Below are positions 40,930-49,473 of a DNA stretch of 64,000 nt, in pieces. How positions within the stretch are numbered: the stretch's first letter is position 1; the number at the start of each line of letters is the position of its first letter. Under the pieces are notes generated by a model that saw only the letters and a program-made list of their open reading frames with translations, was not told where the DNA came from and made no database searches. The DNA is from JAIUNP01 sp020161975. Its GTDB lineage: Bacteria; Pseudomonadota; Alphaproteobacteria; Rhizobiales; Beijerinckiaceae. The stretch is taken from positions 27,058-91,057 of the forward strand of contig DAIOGK010000012.1 of NCBI GenBank assembly GCA_036745275.1, read 5' to 3'. The translations under genes and the position numbers were made by a program.

Positions 40930-43437
40930 ATGAGCTTCGCCGATTGCATCCGTGCGGCTGTCGAGGGCGGCGAGCTGAGGGCGGCGGAAGCCGACCGGCT
41001 GGTGCGCGAGCACAAATCCGAAGTCGAGGCGGCCATCCGGCGCGGGGCGCCCGACCCGGAAGGCGAGGCCAAGGCCGCACTGGCGGCACGGCTGGATGAT
41101 GAGGCCCGGCAGATGGAGCGCCGCCGCGCGCTGATGAAGGCAAAGGCCGCCAGCATCGCCGCGCATGGGCAGACGTACCGCGATCCGCGCACTGGCAAGC
41201 ACGACATTGCAACGGCCTTCGAGGGTCTGCTGGAAAACCGCAACAACCTGCTGGTGGGGTCCGCGTCCGTCATGGGGCGGCGCGAGTCCCTGTTCGGAAT
41301 CGCGCATTCACGGCTGAACGAACTGCTGTACGAGACGCGTCGAAAATGGGCGACCGGACAGCGGCGCGGGCAGATGCGGCTGGAGAACGTGGCGCGGGAA
41401 GGCATGGGGGAGGCGACCGGCGACATCGAGGCGGCGGGATTTTTCACGGCATTCCAGAAAGCGGCGGACGAGCTGGTTGACGCCTTCAATGCCGCCGGCG
41501 GGGCGATGGTCAAACGCGAGCGCTATCTGCCGCAGCGCCATGTGGCGGAGAAGCTGCATGCGGCGGGCAAGGATCAATGGATCCGGGACATCAAGCCGTT
41601 GCTCGATGTCGGCAAGATGCGCGACCCGCTCAGCGGCGGCGCCCTCAGCGCGGAACGGCTGGATGAGGCGCTGGGGGTGATCTGGGAACGGATCGTCACG
41701 GATGGCGCGATTGATCATGCACCGTCGACGCAGCCGCGCGGGCGCGGTTCGCTGGCAACGCAGCGGCGTGAAGAACGCTTTCTGGAATTCCGGGACGGGC
41801 AGGCGTGGCTGGACTACCACAATGCCTATGGCGGCGGGGACATCCATGCGGTGCTGATGGGGCATCTCAACGGGCTGGCGCGCGACGTGGCGACGCTTGA
41901 GGTGCTGGGGCCGAACCCTGATGGCATGATTGCCTGGATGAAGGGCGTGATCGACCAGGAGAAGGCGCGGCATGATATTGGCCAGTCGGCGCTCTACCAA
42001 CCCCGCGTCACCCACAAGCGCGACAGCGAAGGCAGCGCCTTCCTTGACCGGATGTGGAATGTGGTCAACGGCGACCTGACGCGCTCGAATGCGGCGGGCG
42101 ATGCGATTGCCGGGCTGCGCAACTGGCTGACGGCGGCCAACCTCGGCGGCACGGCCATGACCGCAATGGCGGGCGATCCTTTCCACCAGACGTGGGTGCG
42201 CAAATTCGCCGGTGTTCCGGCCTTCCGCTATCTCACTGACCTGCCACGCCAGCTGTTCGGCGATGCCGCGACGCGCGATGTGTCGCGTGCCGGGGTGATC
42301 ATTGCCGATGCGATGGAGCACCTGCGCACCGATGTGGGCGGCTATGGGCTGACGGCGCGCAGCGCGGAAATGAGCCGGTGGTTGCCGGATCGGGTGTTCA
42401 CATGGACGGGGCTGACGCCCTTCACCAACGCGCAGCGCCGTGCGCATGCGCAGGCGTTCATGTTCCAGGCGGGCGATCTCGCCGGGCAGACGCTGGCGGC
42501 GCTGGACGCCAAGGGCGGGCAGGAGGCCAGGTTCGCGCGCTGGCTGAAGGGCTTCGGCATTGATGAGGACGGCTGGGGCAGGATCGGCGCGGTGCGGGCG
42601 CTCGACCATGGCGAGGCGGGCGGGATGCTGCGGCCTGTCGACATACTGGACAGCGCGCCGGGCGACCGGACGATGCGCGATCTGGCGCTGAAATATTCCG
42701 AGGCCATGCACGCGCTGATGGAGGAGGCGACGCCGGGCGGCACGGCCCGCGCCCGCACGGCGCTGGGTATGGATGCACGGAAGGGGACGCCTGCAGGCGA
42801 GTTGACCCGGTCGGTCACGATGTATCTTTCCTACCCCACAACCGTGATCATGAGCCTGATCAATGCGACATCGCAGGAGGCGGCGGGCGGTGCGGCGCGC
42901 GGTGCGTCGTTCCTGATCGGCACGCTGGCGACGCTGACACTGGGCGGTGCGATGATCGTGCAGATGCAGGCGTTGCGGCAGGGGCGCGACCTGCGCGGGG
43001 TGTTTGACGATCCGGCCTTCTGGGCGGAAGCCGCGACCAAGGGCGGCGGCCTCGGGTTCTATGGCGACTGGGTATTTGCTGACTACAAGAGGGATGGTGT
43101 TGCGTCCACGGCCCGGCTGGCTGGTCCAGTCGCGGGCTTGATCGGTGATACATTCTCTGTCCTCAACTCCAAGGGCTTCCTGTCCGGTGAGGAAACCAAC
43201 CGTTCGGAACGGGCGGTGCAGTTTGCCCGCCGCAATCTGCCCGGCCTGTCGATGTGGCCGGTGAAGCCGTTTACCGACCGGCTGATCTTCGACCGGTTGC
43301 AGGCGGCGGCCAATCCCGATGCCTATGATGCGTGGAAGCGGCGCGAGCGCGACCTGATGCGCGAACACGGGCAGGGCACATGGTGGCGGCGCGGCGAGGC
43401 CAGCCCGCACCGCGCCCCCGACATGAGCCTGTGGTAG
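40930..43437 (+). CDS. Large virion/ejection protein with C-terminal hydrophobic segment
   Basis: 835 residues; ATG at 40930 after GGGACGGCAG. The N-terminus is highly charged and helical. Central DKLRD...; near residue 630-700 a hydrophobic region (YLSYPTTVIMSLINATSQEA, ASFLIGTLATLTLGGAMIV). Ends with DRLQAAANPDAYDAWKRRERDL. Layout and position as the last of four proteins before the tailspike fit an ejection protein. Role is inferred from position. Confidence 0.7.
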   Translation: MSFADCIRAAVEGGELRAAEADRLVREHKSEVEAAIRRGAPDPEGEAKAALAARLDDEARQMERRRALMKAKAASIAAHGQTYRDPRTGKHDIATAFEGLLENRNNLLVGSASVMGRRESLFGIAHSRLNELLYETRRKWATGQRRGQMRLENVAREGMGEATGDIEAAGFFTAFQKAADELVDAFNAAGGAMVKRERYLPQRHVAEKLHAAGKDQWIRDIKPLLDVGKMRDPLSGGALSAERLDEALGVIWERIVTDGAIDHAPSTQPRGRGSLATQRREERFLEFRDGQAWLDYHNAYGGGDIHAVLMGHLNGLARDVATLEVLGPNPDGMIAWMKGVIDQEKARHDIGQSALYQPRVTHKRDSEGSAFLDRMWNVVNGDLTRSNAAGDAIAGLRNWLTAANLGGTAMTAMAGDPFHQTWVRKFAGVPAFRYLTDLPRQLFGDAATRDVSRAGVIIADAMEHLRTDVGGYGLTARSAEMSRWLPDRVFTWTGLTPFTNAQRRAHAQAFMFQAGDLAGQTLAALDAKGGQEARFARWLKGFGIDEDGWGRIGAVRALDHGEAGGMLRPVDILDSAPGDRTMRDLALKYSEAMHALMEEATPGGTARARTALGMDARKGTPAGELTRSVTMYLSYPTTVIMSLINATSQEAAGGAARGASFLIGTLATLTLGGAMIVQMQALRQGRDLRGVFDDPAFWAEAATKGGGLGFYGDWVFADYKRDGVASTARLAGPVAGLIGDTFSVLNSKGFLSGEETNRSERAVQFARRNLPGLSMWPVKPFTDRLIFDRLQAAANPDAYDAWKRRERDLMREHGQGTWWRRGEASPHRAPDMSLW

Positions 43438-43449
43438 GCGCTTAACGCA
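43437..43449 (+). promoter_or_regulatory. Recurrent motif GGCGCTTAAC, copy 3
   Basis: GGCGCTTAACGCA directly after the stop of the ejection gene, 42 bp before the tailspike start. Same core as at 23711 and 30113. Confidence 0.5.
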
Positions 43450-43465
43450 TCCCGCACGGCGTCAT

Positions 43466-43483
43466 TCTCCGACAAACCGGAGA
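43466..43483 (+). promoter_or_regulatory. Hairpin that covers the tailspike ribosome site
   Basis: TCTCCG pairs with CGGAGA around ACAAAC. The 3' arm contains the GGAGA Shine-Dalgarno of the tailspike gene seven bases before its ATG at 43491. Folding would limit translation. Confidence 0.5.
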
Positions 43484-43490
43484 GTGACGC

Positions 43491-45863
43491 ATGTCGATTG
43501 CCGTTCCCATTGCCCGGCACACCCGCACCGCAACGCTGAACGCTGGCGTGGGGCAGGTGGTGTTCTCGCTGCCGACGACGACGCCGGTGTGGGCGGTCGA
43601 GGATGTGCAGGTGTTCCTGCGCGTCGGCACGTCGAAACTGTGGAACAGGATCACGTCCGGGTTCACCGTGGCGCTGGTGAGCCGGCAGGCACAGGTGACC
43701 TTTGCCGTGCCGCCGCGCGCGGCGCTGGCTGATCCTGTCGTGGCTGTCCGGCTGAAAAGCGCCCGCACCGATGAACGCCTGACCGATGTGACCCGCGCCG
43801 GGGCGATCCGCTCCGACCGGGTGGAAACCGCGCTCGACATGCAGGCGACGCTTAATCAGGAGCTTCGCCGTGATGTGGACGATCTGGCTGCCCGCGCCCT
43901 GACCGTGGCGGAAGGCGACGATCCGGCGCTGTTCGATCTTGCCGGGATGCCGAACGGCTCGCTGCTGTACCGCGATGCCAACGGCAATTTCATCGGCGTG
44001 CCGGTGCCGCCGGGCAATGTGGTGACCAGTGCCCAGATTGTCGATGCGACCGCCGCCGGGCGGGCGCTGCTGACATCGGCCACGGCACAGGCGCAGCGCG
44101 CGCTTCTCGGCATCACCATGATCACCATGATGACGCTGAGCGCAGCGCAGGCGCTGGCGTCGGTCGACGGCATCGACATCATCGAGACATTCGGGCGGGC
44201 GGCGCCGTTCGACAACGGCGGTGCGCGCTGGATGAAGGTCGAGGCGCAGCCCGGCCATCCCGGCAAATGGCAGCATGCGACCGGCGCATGGTTCGAGCTG
44301 CAGGGTGTCGAGGTGACGCCGGAAATGTTCGGCGCCCAGGGCGGCTATGACCGCACCGCCAAGACCGGCCCGGACGACACCACGGCCATCAACAACGCTT
44401 TCGCCTATATCGAGGCGCGCGGCGGCGGCGTCCTGTGGGGGCGCCCGGCGCGCAAGTACCGCTGCGACGACGAAATCTACCCGTGCAGCAATTCGATGTT
44501 CTCGACGCGCGGCCCGCGCTGCTCGATCAACCGGCACCTGATTCCGACCACGGGCAATCTCTATCGCGGCATGATCGCGGTGCGCGATCCGGCAGGAACC
44601 GGCACGCGCTCCAATGTGGTGGTGACCAACGTTGACGTGTGGCACGCCGCACAGGTGACGGCGCAGTTTACCGCCACGGCAGGGCAGGCAACCTTCACCT
44701 TCAATTCCGGCGGGCTGGTGCTGTCGGCGTTTGATCTGGTGATCTACAAGAACAACGTCGAGGTTTCGCCCAACGGCACAGACTATACCTACACCTCGTC
44801 CAGCTTCACGCTGGCGACGCCGTGTGTGGCCGGGGACAACATCAAGGTCGGCATCACCCGCGCCAATGCGCGCTGCGCGGCGGTGTATGCCGAGGCGCCG
44901 GCGGGCAGCTACTGCACCGGTATCACCTTCTCGAACATGGAGCTGACGGGCAACCTGTCGCTCTACATCGGTTCGATGCTGCTGCACTGCAAGGAAAGCC
45001 GCGTGCAGGGCGTGGTGTCGCGCACGGTGAAGAACCGGGGGCACTATGCCTACGGCAACTCGATCGACAACACATGGCAGGATTGCCGGGTTGACGGCTA
45101 CGGCAGCACGGAAACGGGGGCGTTCACCGCAACCCGCTGTATGGACTACGCCTGTGACAACAATCCCTATTCGGGCACTTTCCAGGAGAACACCTGGTGG
45201 ATTGAGTGTGCGGTGCGCAATGTCGGTCGCGGGTTCAGCTGGGCCGGGCTTTGCCTCAACTGCGGTGCGCAGGGCGTGCGCGGGCGCTATATCACCTCCT
45301 ATGGGGCGCTATTGCAGGGCAGCGGCGGCATGTCGGGCGACCGGGTCCAGCTGCAGGGGTTCTCGTTCCTCGATGTCGGACAGCAGGGCGTCTATGCCCT
45401 CACGTCCTTCTACAACATCTCCGATGGCGAGATTGCGGGCTGCGGCAGCGGGGTGGACCTGCGCGGCAGCGGCGCCGAAGGCGAGGCGTGGGGCACGGTG
45501 TCGAACGTCAAGGTGCGCGATCTCGCCACCAGCACGGGCGTCGGCCTCTACGTGGCCTATCACTGGCGTTCGCAGATCACCGGCATTCAGGTCACATCGG
45601 CACTCGGCAACGGCGTCGATGTCGACAACTGCAATGCCTGCGCGTTCGTCGGCGTTGACGTGGCCGTGGGCGGAACCGCGCTGACGTTCCGGGGCGGCTC
45701 AAGCCGCAACAAGGCCGATGTCATGCTCACGTCCAGCAACGTGGGCCTCTCGATCATATCCGGCTGCTGGATGAACGAGGTGACGGGCCGGTCATGGGCC
45801 AACACAACGAACATCTCCGACAACGGCAGCACGTCGTATGTTTCCACCCTGAGGACCGGATGA
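43491..45863 (+). CDS. Tailspike/tail fibre protein with right-handed beta-helix
   Basis: 790 residues. The N-terminal virion-anchor part is HTRTATLNAGVGQVVFSLP, then RALTVAEGDDPALFDLAG linker. From about residue 280 a pectate-lyase-like beta-helix begins (VTPEMFGAQGGYDRTAKTGPDDTTAINNAF). A domain of FTATAGQATFTFNSGG...YKNNVEVSPNGTDYTY type (about 385-460) is inserted in the helix. It probably binds or degrades a surface glycan. The stop overlaps the endolysin start. Confidence 0.85.
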   Translation: MSIAVPIARHTRTATLNAGVGQVVFSLPTTTPVWAVEDVQVFLRVGTSKLWNRITSGFTVALVSRQAQVTFAVPPRAALADPVVAVRLKSARTDERLTDVTRAGAIRSDRVETALDMQATLNQELRRDVDDLAARALTVAEGDDPALFDLAGMPNGSLLYRDANGNFIGVPVPPGNVVTSAQIVDATAAGRALLTSATAQAQRALLGITMITMMTLSAAQALASVDGIDIIETFGRAAPFDNGGARWMKVEAQPGHPGKWQHATGAWFELQGVEVTPEMFGAQGGYDRTAKTGPDDTTAINNAFAYIEARGGGVLWGRPARKYRCDDEIYPCSNSMFSTRGPRCSINRHLIPTTGNLYRGMIAVRDPAGTGTRSNVVVTNVDVWHAAQVTAQFTATAGQATFTFNSGGLVLSAFDLVIYKNNVEVSPNGTDYTYTSSSFTLATPCVAGDNIKVGITRANARCAAVYAEAPAGSYCTGITFSNMELTGNLSLYIGSMLLHCKESRVQGVVSRTVKNRGHYAYGNSIDNTWQDCRVDGYGSTETGAFTATRCMDYACDNNPYSGTFQENTWWIECAVRNVGRGFSWAGLCLNCGAQGVRGRYITSYGALLQGSGGMSGDRVQLQGFSFLDVGQQGVYALTSFYNISDGEIAGCGSGVDLRGSGAEGEAWGTVSNVKVRDLATSTGVGLYVAYHWRSQITGIQVTSALGNGVDVDNCNACAFVGVDVAVGGTALTFRGGSSRNKADVMLTSSNVGLSIISGCWMNEVTGRSWANTTNISDNGSTSYVSTLRTG

Positions 45864-46627
45864 TGACAAAGCAGTTTAATCGTTTGGCACCGCTGATCAT
45901 GCGTGCGCTCGTGCGCGAGCTGGCCGTTCACAAATATGCCGCGGCGGCGGTGGTGGGCAATCTTGCGCACGAGACAGCCGGGTTCACGCTGATGCAGGAG
46001 GTGAAGCCGGTGGTTGCCGGGTCGCGTGGCGGCTACGGCTGGGCACAGTGGACCGGGCCGCGCCGGAAGCAGTTCGAGGCATGGTGCGCCGCAAGGGGCC
46101 TCAAGCCCTCGTCCTATGAAGGCAATCTCGGCTTCCTGCTGCATGAGCTTCGCGGCTCCGAGCGTGCAGCGCTGCGCATGCTGGAACATTCCGGCGCTGA
46201 CCTGCATGCGCTCACCGTCGCTTTCGAAAAGCTGTTCGAACGTGCCGGGGTGCCTGCCCACGCGGCGCGGGTTCGCTGGGCCAAGAGGGCGCTGGCGCTT
46301 TATGAGCGCTCCGGTGACGCTAACTCCAAACCGCTGGCCGACAGCCGCACCGTGAAAGGCGCTGGCGCGGGCGGCATCGGGGCCATCGCCATGGGTGGCG
46401 CGGCCTATCAGGCTGGCAAGGACGGCATCGCGCTGGCCACCGATGTCAAGGATACGGTGGGCGAAGCCGCCGGGCTGCTGTCCTGGCTGACTTGGGAAGC
46501 CGCTGCAATCGGTGCCGGGTTGTTGACGATCGGCGGGCTGGCGGTGGTGCTCTATGCCCGTTGGGATGACGCGGGGCGCCCCTTGTTCTGGCGCAATGAA
46601 AAGGATTTGGCCGATGTCGAAGCATGA
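45860..46627 (+). CDS. Endolysin, phage tail lysozyme-like, with C-terminal membrane segment
   Basis: 255 residues (ATG at 45860 or 45863). AAAAVVGNLAHETAGFTLMQEV with candidate catalytic Glu, then GGYGWAQWTGPRRKQFEAW, the fold also seen in the 879-residue ejection protein. C-terminal LLSWLTWEAAAIGAGLLTIGGLAVVLY is a transmembrane helix, so the enzyme may be membrane-tethered. It is cotranscribed with the lysis genes that follow. Confidence 0.8.
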   Translation: MMTKQFNRLAPLIMRALVRELAVHKYAAAAVVGNLAHETAGFTLMQEVKPVVAGSRGGYGWAQWTGPRRKQFEAWCAARGLKPSSYEGNLGFLLHELRGSERAALRMLEHSGADLHALTVAFEKLFERAGVPAHAARVRWAKRALALYERSGDANSKPLADSRTVKGAGAGGIGAIAMGGAAYQAGKDGIALATDVKDTVGEAAGLLSWLTWEAAAIGAGLLTIGGLAVVLYARWDDAGRPLFWRNEKDLADVEA

Positions 46628-46841
46628 TCCGGTCAACCATCCCGCGCACTACACCGGGCATCCGAGCGGGGTGGAGTGCATCACCATCGCGCGCCACATG
46701 GGGTTCAACCTCGGCAATGCGGTCAAGTACATCTGGCGCGCGGACCTCAAGGGGAACGCGATCGAGGACCTGCGCAAGGCCGCGTTCTACATCGAGGATG
46801 AAATCAAGCGGCGCGAACTCGCCATGGCGCTGAAGCCATGA
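46614..46841 (+). CDS. DUF3310 family protein
   Basis: 75 residues. DPVNHPAHYTGHPSGVECITI, then NLGNAVKYIWRADLKGN and EDLRKAAFYIEDEI are the diagnostic motifs of this phage/host family of unknown function. It overlaps the endolysin end and the next gene by a few bases. Confidence 0.85.
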   Translation: MSKHDPVNHPAHYTGHPSGVECITIARHMGFNLGNAVKYIWRADLKGNAIEDLRKAAFYIEDEIKRRELAMALKP

Positions 46842-47086
46842 TGATCTTTCTCAAAGCGTTCTTTGGTGATCTCGGCCTTCGCGGCTGGCTGGCGATGATC
46901 TTCGGGGTGCTGCTTGTCCTGCTGGTGTGGCAGTGGCGTGCGGCGCTGATCGAGGCAGGCGGTGCGCGGGTGATCGACAGGATCACCAATGCCAACAAGG
47001 CAAGTGAAGCCAAGGCCGACGCGGCGGAACAGAAATACCGCGCATGCGTGGCGAGCGGCAAGGAGCCGATGCAATGCGTGGAATAG
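46838..47086 (+). CDS. Inner-membrane spanin-like protein (Rz-like)
   Basis: 82 residues; a single N-terminal membrane helix (GWLAMIFGVLLVLLVWQW) then a helical periplasmic part (ASEAKADAAEQKYRACVASG). The next gene is a tiny lipoprotein starting inside its 3' end, the classical Rz/Rz1 arrangement. Confidence 0.65.
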   Translation: MMIFLKAFFGDLGLRGWLAMIFGVLLVLLVWQWRAALIEAGGARVIDRITNANKASEAKADAAEQKYRACVASGKEPMQCVE

Positions 47087-47265
47087 CTCTCATCGCGATT
47101 GGCTTCCTGATGGCGGGATGCCAAACAGCTGCGCCGGTCGATAGGCCTTGCGGCGTGATCCGCGATAGCCTGGTCGGTGTGCAGGCGACCACGCCTGCCG
47201 GTCAAGACAGGCTAAACATCCATTTCGTGCGCGGGCGCACTGCGGGCTGCTGGGGGCGGACGTGA
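47074..47265 (+). CDS. Outer-membrane spanin-like lipoprotein (Rz1-like)
   Basis: 63 residues; MRGIALIAIGFLMAGC is a type II signal with lipobox MAGC. It starts in another frame inside the Rz-like gene, with AGGAG eight bases upstream of the ATG at 47074. With the Rz-like protein it would span the periplasm and fuse the membranes at the end of lysis. Confidence 0.7.
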   Translation: MRGIALIAIGFLMAGCQTAAPVDRPCGVIRDSLVGVQATTPAGQDRLNIHFVRGRTAGCWGRT

Positions 47266-47516
47266 GCGAGCCGACGCCGGAACGGCAGGCCATAGAGAAG
47301 TTCCTCTCTCTGATCGACAAGGGCGAGGTGACCATTTTCAGCAAGGAGGAAGCCGCCGTGTTGCAGCGCTTCGCACGCACCTTGCTGGGCTTCGAGGCTG
47401 TTGGCCGTACCGCCGATGTTTTCAAGAAGGTGCTGCAATGGATCGGCTGGGCCATCGCGCTATGGCTGGCGGTGCGCGCGGGCGCGGTCGAATGGATCAA
47501 GGGAGCGGTGCGATGA
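47262..47516 (+). CDS. Holin-like protein
   Basis: 84 residues; GTG start overlaps the previous stop. A soluble charged N-terminus (PERQAIEKFLSLIDKGEVTIF) is followed by one membrane helix (VLQWIGWAIALWLAVRAGAV). Size, topology and lysis-cassette position suggest a holin or pinholin; there is no strong family signature. Confidence 0.6.
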   Translation: MSEPTPERQAIEKFLSLIDKGEVTIFSKEEAAVLQRFARTLLGFEAVGRTADVFKKVLQWIGWAIALWLAVRAGAVEWIKGAVR

Positions 47517-47596
47517 TGACCACATTCTTCAAGCTGCTGCCATGGCTCATTGTTGCAGCCCTGCTGTCCGGCCCGCTCCTGCCATCGGTTTCATGA
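47513..47596 (+). CDS. Tiny membrane peptide in lysis cassette
   Basis: 27 residues: MMTTFFKLLPWLIVAALLSG plus PLLPSVS. ATG overlaps the previous stop by 4 bp. Hydrophobic and alone before the terminator. A holin regulator or second pore peptide is possible. Confidence 0.4.
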   Translation: MMTTFFKLLPWLIVAALLSGPLLPSVS

Positions 47597-47648
47597 GCTT
47601 TGCCCGCGAGGGCGAAGGACGGGGCATCCCGTTTCCTCCCTGGTGACT

Positions 47649-47685
47649 GGCCCGCCGATCCCCCAAGGTTCGGCGGGCCTTTTTT
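47649..47685 (+). terminator. Terminator of the late operon
   Basis: GGCCCGCCGA pairs with TCGGCGGGCC (10 bp) and is followed by six T (47680-47685). It ends the prophage lysis operon and lies 79 bp before attR. Confidence 0.88.
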
Positions 47686-47721
47686 GTCCGACTTCCGCAC
47701 GGTTCCGACGCCAAGTCGGAC
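47686..47721. repeat. Inverted repeat inside attR, probable integrase arm sites
   Basis: GTCCGACTT (47686-47694) and AAGTCGGAC (47713-47721). The same half-site core GTCCGAC occurs next to attL and outside attR. Interpreted as arm-type recombinase sites. Confidence 0.5.
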
Positions 47722-47763
47722 GTTCTTCATCTTAAGCCATTGATATCATTCGATGAAGAATTA

Positions 47764-47811
<48 letters not shown>

Positions 47812-47859
47812 GAAATCAGAGACTTAGTGAAAGTCGTTTGAGAACGCAGGGCGAACATA

Positions 47860-47897
47860 CGACTTTTACGACGCCTTATGACATGTCGTAAAAGTCG
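47860..47897. repeat. Covarying inverted repeat outside attR
   Basis: CGACTTTTACGAC (47860-47872) pairs perfectly with GTCGTAAAAGTCG (47885-47897); a third half-site GTCCGACTTTT follows. At each position that differs from the attL copy, the partner arm carries the matching change. Confidence 0.7.
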
Positions 47898-47935
47898 GAC
47901 GTCCGACTTTTGTTCCAAATCAGTGGGACGAACGA

Positions 47936-47966
47936 AAAAAGCCGCCCTCGATGGGGCGGCTTTCGT
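47936..47966 (+). terminator. Terminator-like hairpin, original tRNA-Lys terminator
   Basis: AGCCGCCC-TCGAT-GGGGCGGCT followed by TTCGTGTTT. The homologous copy inside the prophage (11771-11792) has lost the T-run (GATTATC). Confidence 0.6.
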
Positions 47967-48003
47967 GTTTGCGCAAAATGGAAAACTGACCGGAATGCTT
48001 GTC

Positions 48004-48392
48004 TGCCGCGCGGGTAAGTCTTCGGGCCTTGGCCAAGAGGCCGGCTTGCCCGCTGATCCCTACGCCGCATATTTCGATGATGCCATAGTGGGGAGCATCA
48101 GCGATCATCATTTCGCGCCCGACAGCTTGATGTCCTCGACGTTGCGCTTGCATCCCTGAAACCCGAGGATTTTGTCTACCACAGCGACCTTTGAGGCAAG
48201 AGCGATCCGAGCGAGTGCGGCTCGCGTCGCGAGCATCAGCCCGTGCGGTGACGATAATCGACCTTGCCATCTCTCGATGATCCATGCGCGGCGACCTTGC
48301 TGTTGACAGGCGGCGCAGGCTCGTCATGATCGAGGCAAACAACAGGTGTGTGCAGGTACAGCCTCTCCGCCATAATCAGTTCGGGGGAAGCG
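48004..48392. other. Intergenic region without a supported gene
   Basis: About 390 bp between the duplicated flank and the PhnD-like gene. Open frames exist on both strands, but none has a ribosome site and plausible composition. A degraded gene on the minus strand is possible (fragment with DAPHYGIIEICGVGISGQAG), but not identifiable. Confidence 0.5.
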
Positions 48393-49466
48393 ATGTCATT
48401 TTCCGTTTTTAAACGTGGACTTCTTGCGGCTACGGCTGTGGTCGCGCTTGTGTCGCCGGTTGCGGCGCAGGAGGCTTGCGCCAACCGGGGTGAACTCGAC
48501 ACGCTCTACTGCGACGCCAACAAGGATCTCGTTGCCGATGCGCCGACCGATCCGGCAAAGTGGCGCGATCCGTCCACGCTGGTTTGGGCTTACACGCCGG
48601 TGGAAGATCCGGCCGTCTATGCCAACATTTTCAAGCCCTTCACCGAGCATCTCGAAAAATGCACGGGCAAGCGTACGGTCTATTATCCGGTGCAGTCGAA
48701 TTCAGCGGAAATCGAGGCGATGCGGTCGGGCCGCTTGCATTTCGCGGGCTTTTCCACCGGGCCGACCGGTTTTGCTGTCAATCTTGCCGGAGCCGTTCCA
48801 TTTGCGGCCAAGGGAACGGAAAAGGAAGTGCGCGGCTACAATCTTGTTGCGGTCGTAAAGGCGTCGAGCCCCTACAAGACGCTTGCCGATCTCAAGGGCA
48901 AGAAGGTCGCACATACGTCACCTTCCTCCAATTCCGGTAATCTCGCCCCGCGCGTGTTGTTCCCCGAACAGGGCCTCAAAACCGACGACGACTACAAACC
49001 ACTGATGTCCGGTGGCCATGACAAGTCGGTTCTTGGTGTCGGTTCCGGCGACTATGATATGGCCGCAGTTGCCTCGGACGTATTCGACCGCATGATCGCG
49101 CGTGGCACGATCAAGGCCGATGATTATCGCACCATCTATCGTTCCCCTGTCTTCCCGACGTCGTCGTTTGCCTATGCGCACGATCTCAAGCCGGAACTCG
49201 CAAAGAAGCTGACAGAATGCTTCTATTCCTTCCGGTTTACGCCTGCGATGACCAAGGAATTCAATGGCGACGACCGCTTCCTGCCAATCACCTATGCGAC
49301 CGACTGGCGCGTGGTGCGGGATGTCGCAGAAAAGTCGGGCACACCCTACAACAAGGCAGCGTACGATACGGAATCGCGCCGCGAGGCAGAAGCTGCGGCC
49401 AAGAAAGCGGCGGAAGCCGCCGCAAAGCTGTCGCAACCGGCTGCGCCCGCTGCCCCCAAACAGTGA
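48393..49466 (+). CDS. PhnD-like ABC substrate-binding protein, copy 1
   Basis: 357 residues; GGGGGAAG before the ATG at 48393. Signal peptide SVFKRGLLAATAVVALVSPVAAQ. Family motifs of phosphate/phosphite/phosphonate-binding PhnD proteins: MRSGRLHFAGFSTGPTGFAVN, KGKKVAHTSPSSNSGNLAPR, SGGHDKSVLGVGSGDYDMAAVASDVFDR. Ends in an Ala/Lys-rich tail (REAEAAAKKAAEAAAK) unusual for a periplasmic binding protein. Seven bases later a second, similar gene begins. Confidence 0.9.
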   Translation: MSFSVFKRGLLAATAVVALVSPVAAQEACANRGELDTLYCDANKDLVADAPTDPAKWRDPSTLVWAYTPVEDPAVYANIFKPFTEHLEKCTGKRTVYYPVQSNSAEIEAMRSGRLHFAGFSTGPTGFAVNLAGAVPFAAKGTEKEVRGYNLVAVVKASSPYKTLADLKGKKVAHTSPSSNSGNLAPRVLFPEQGLKTDDDYKPLMSGGHDKSVLGVGSGDYDMAAVASDVFDRMIARGTIKADDYRTIYRSPVFPTSSFAYAHDLKPELAKKLTECFYSFRFTPAMTKEFNGDDRFLPITYATDWRVVRDVAEKSGTPYNKAAYDTESRREAEAAAKKAAEAAAKLSQPAAPAAPKQ

Positions 49467-49473
49467 GTCAGAG

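Larger units (their letters stand above)
47812..48003 (+). repeat. Host flank homologous to the inner left prophage end
   Basis: After the att core both sides stay alignable: AATC-AGACTTAG, a three-part CGAC hairpin region, GTTC-AAAT-AGTGGGACGAACGAAAAA, a GCCGCCC-TCGAT-GGGGCGGC hairpin, and AAACTGAC-GGAATGCTTG. The partner is 11645-11838. Here the terminator T-run is intact. Confidence 0.8.

Noticed and set aside
41308..43410. 700-codon minus-strand frame
   Set aside because: Opposite the 835-residue ejection gene; antisense composition.
47878..48159. 93-codon plus-strand ORF after attR
   Set aside because: Runs through the inverted repeat, terminator and dispersed repeat, which are structural elements; no ribosome site.
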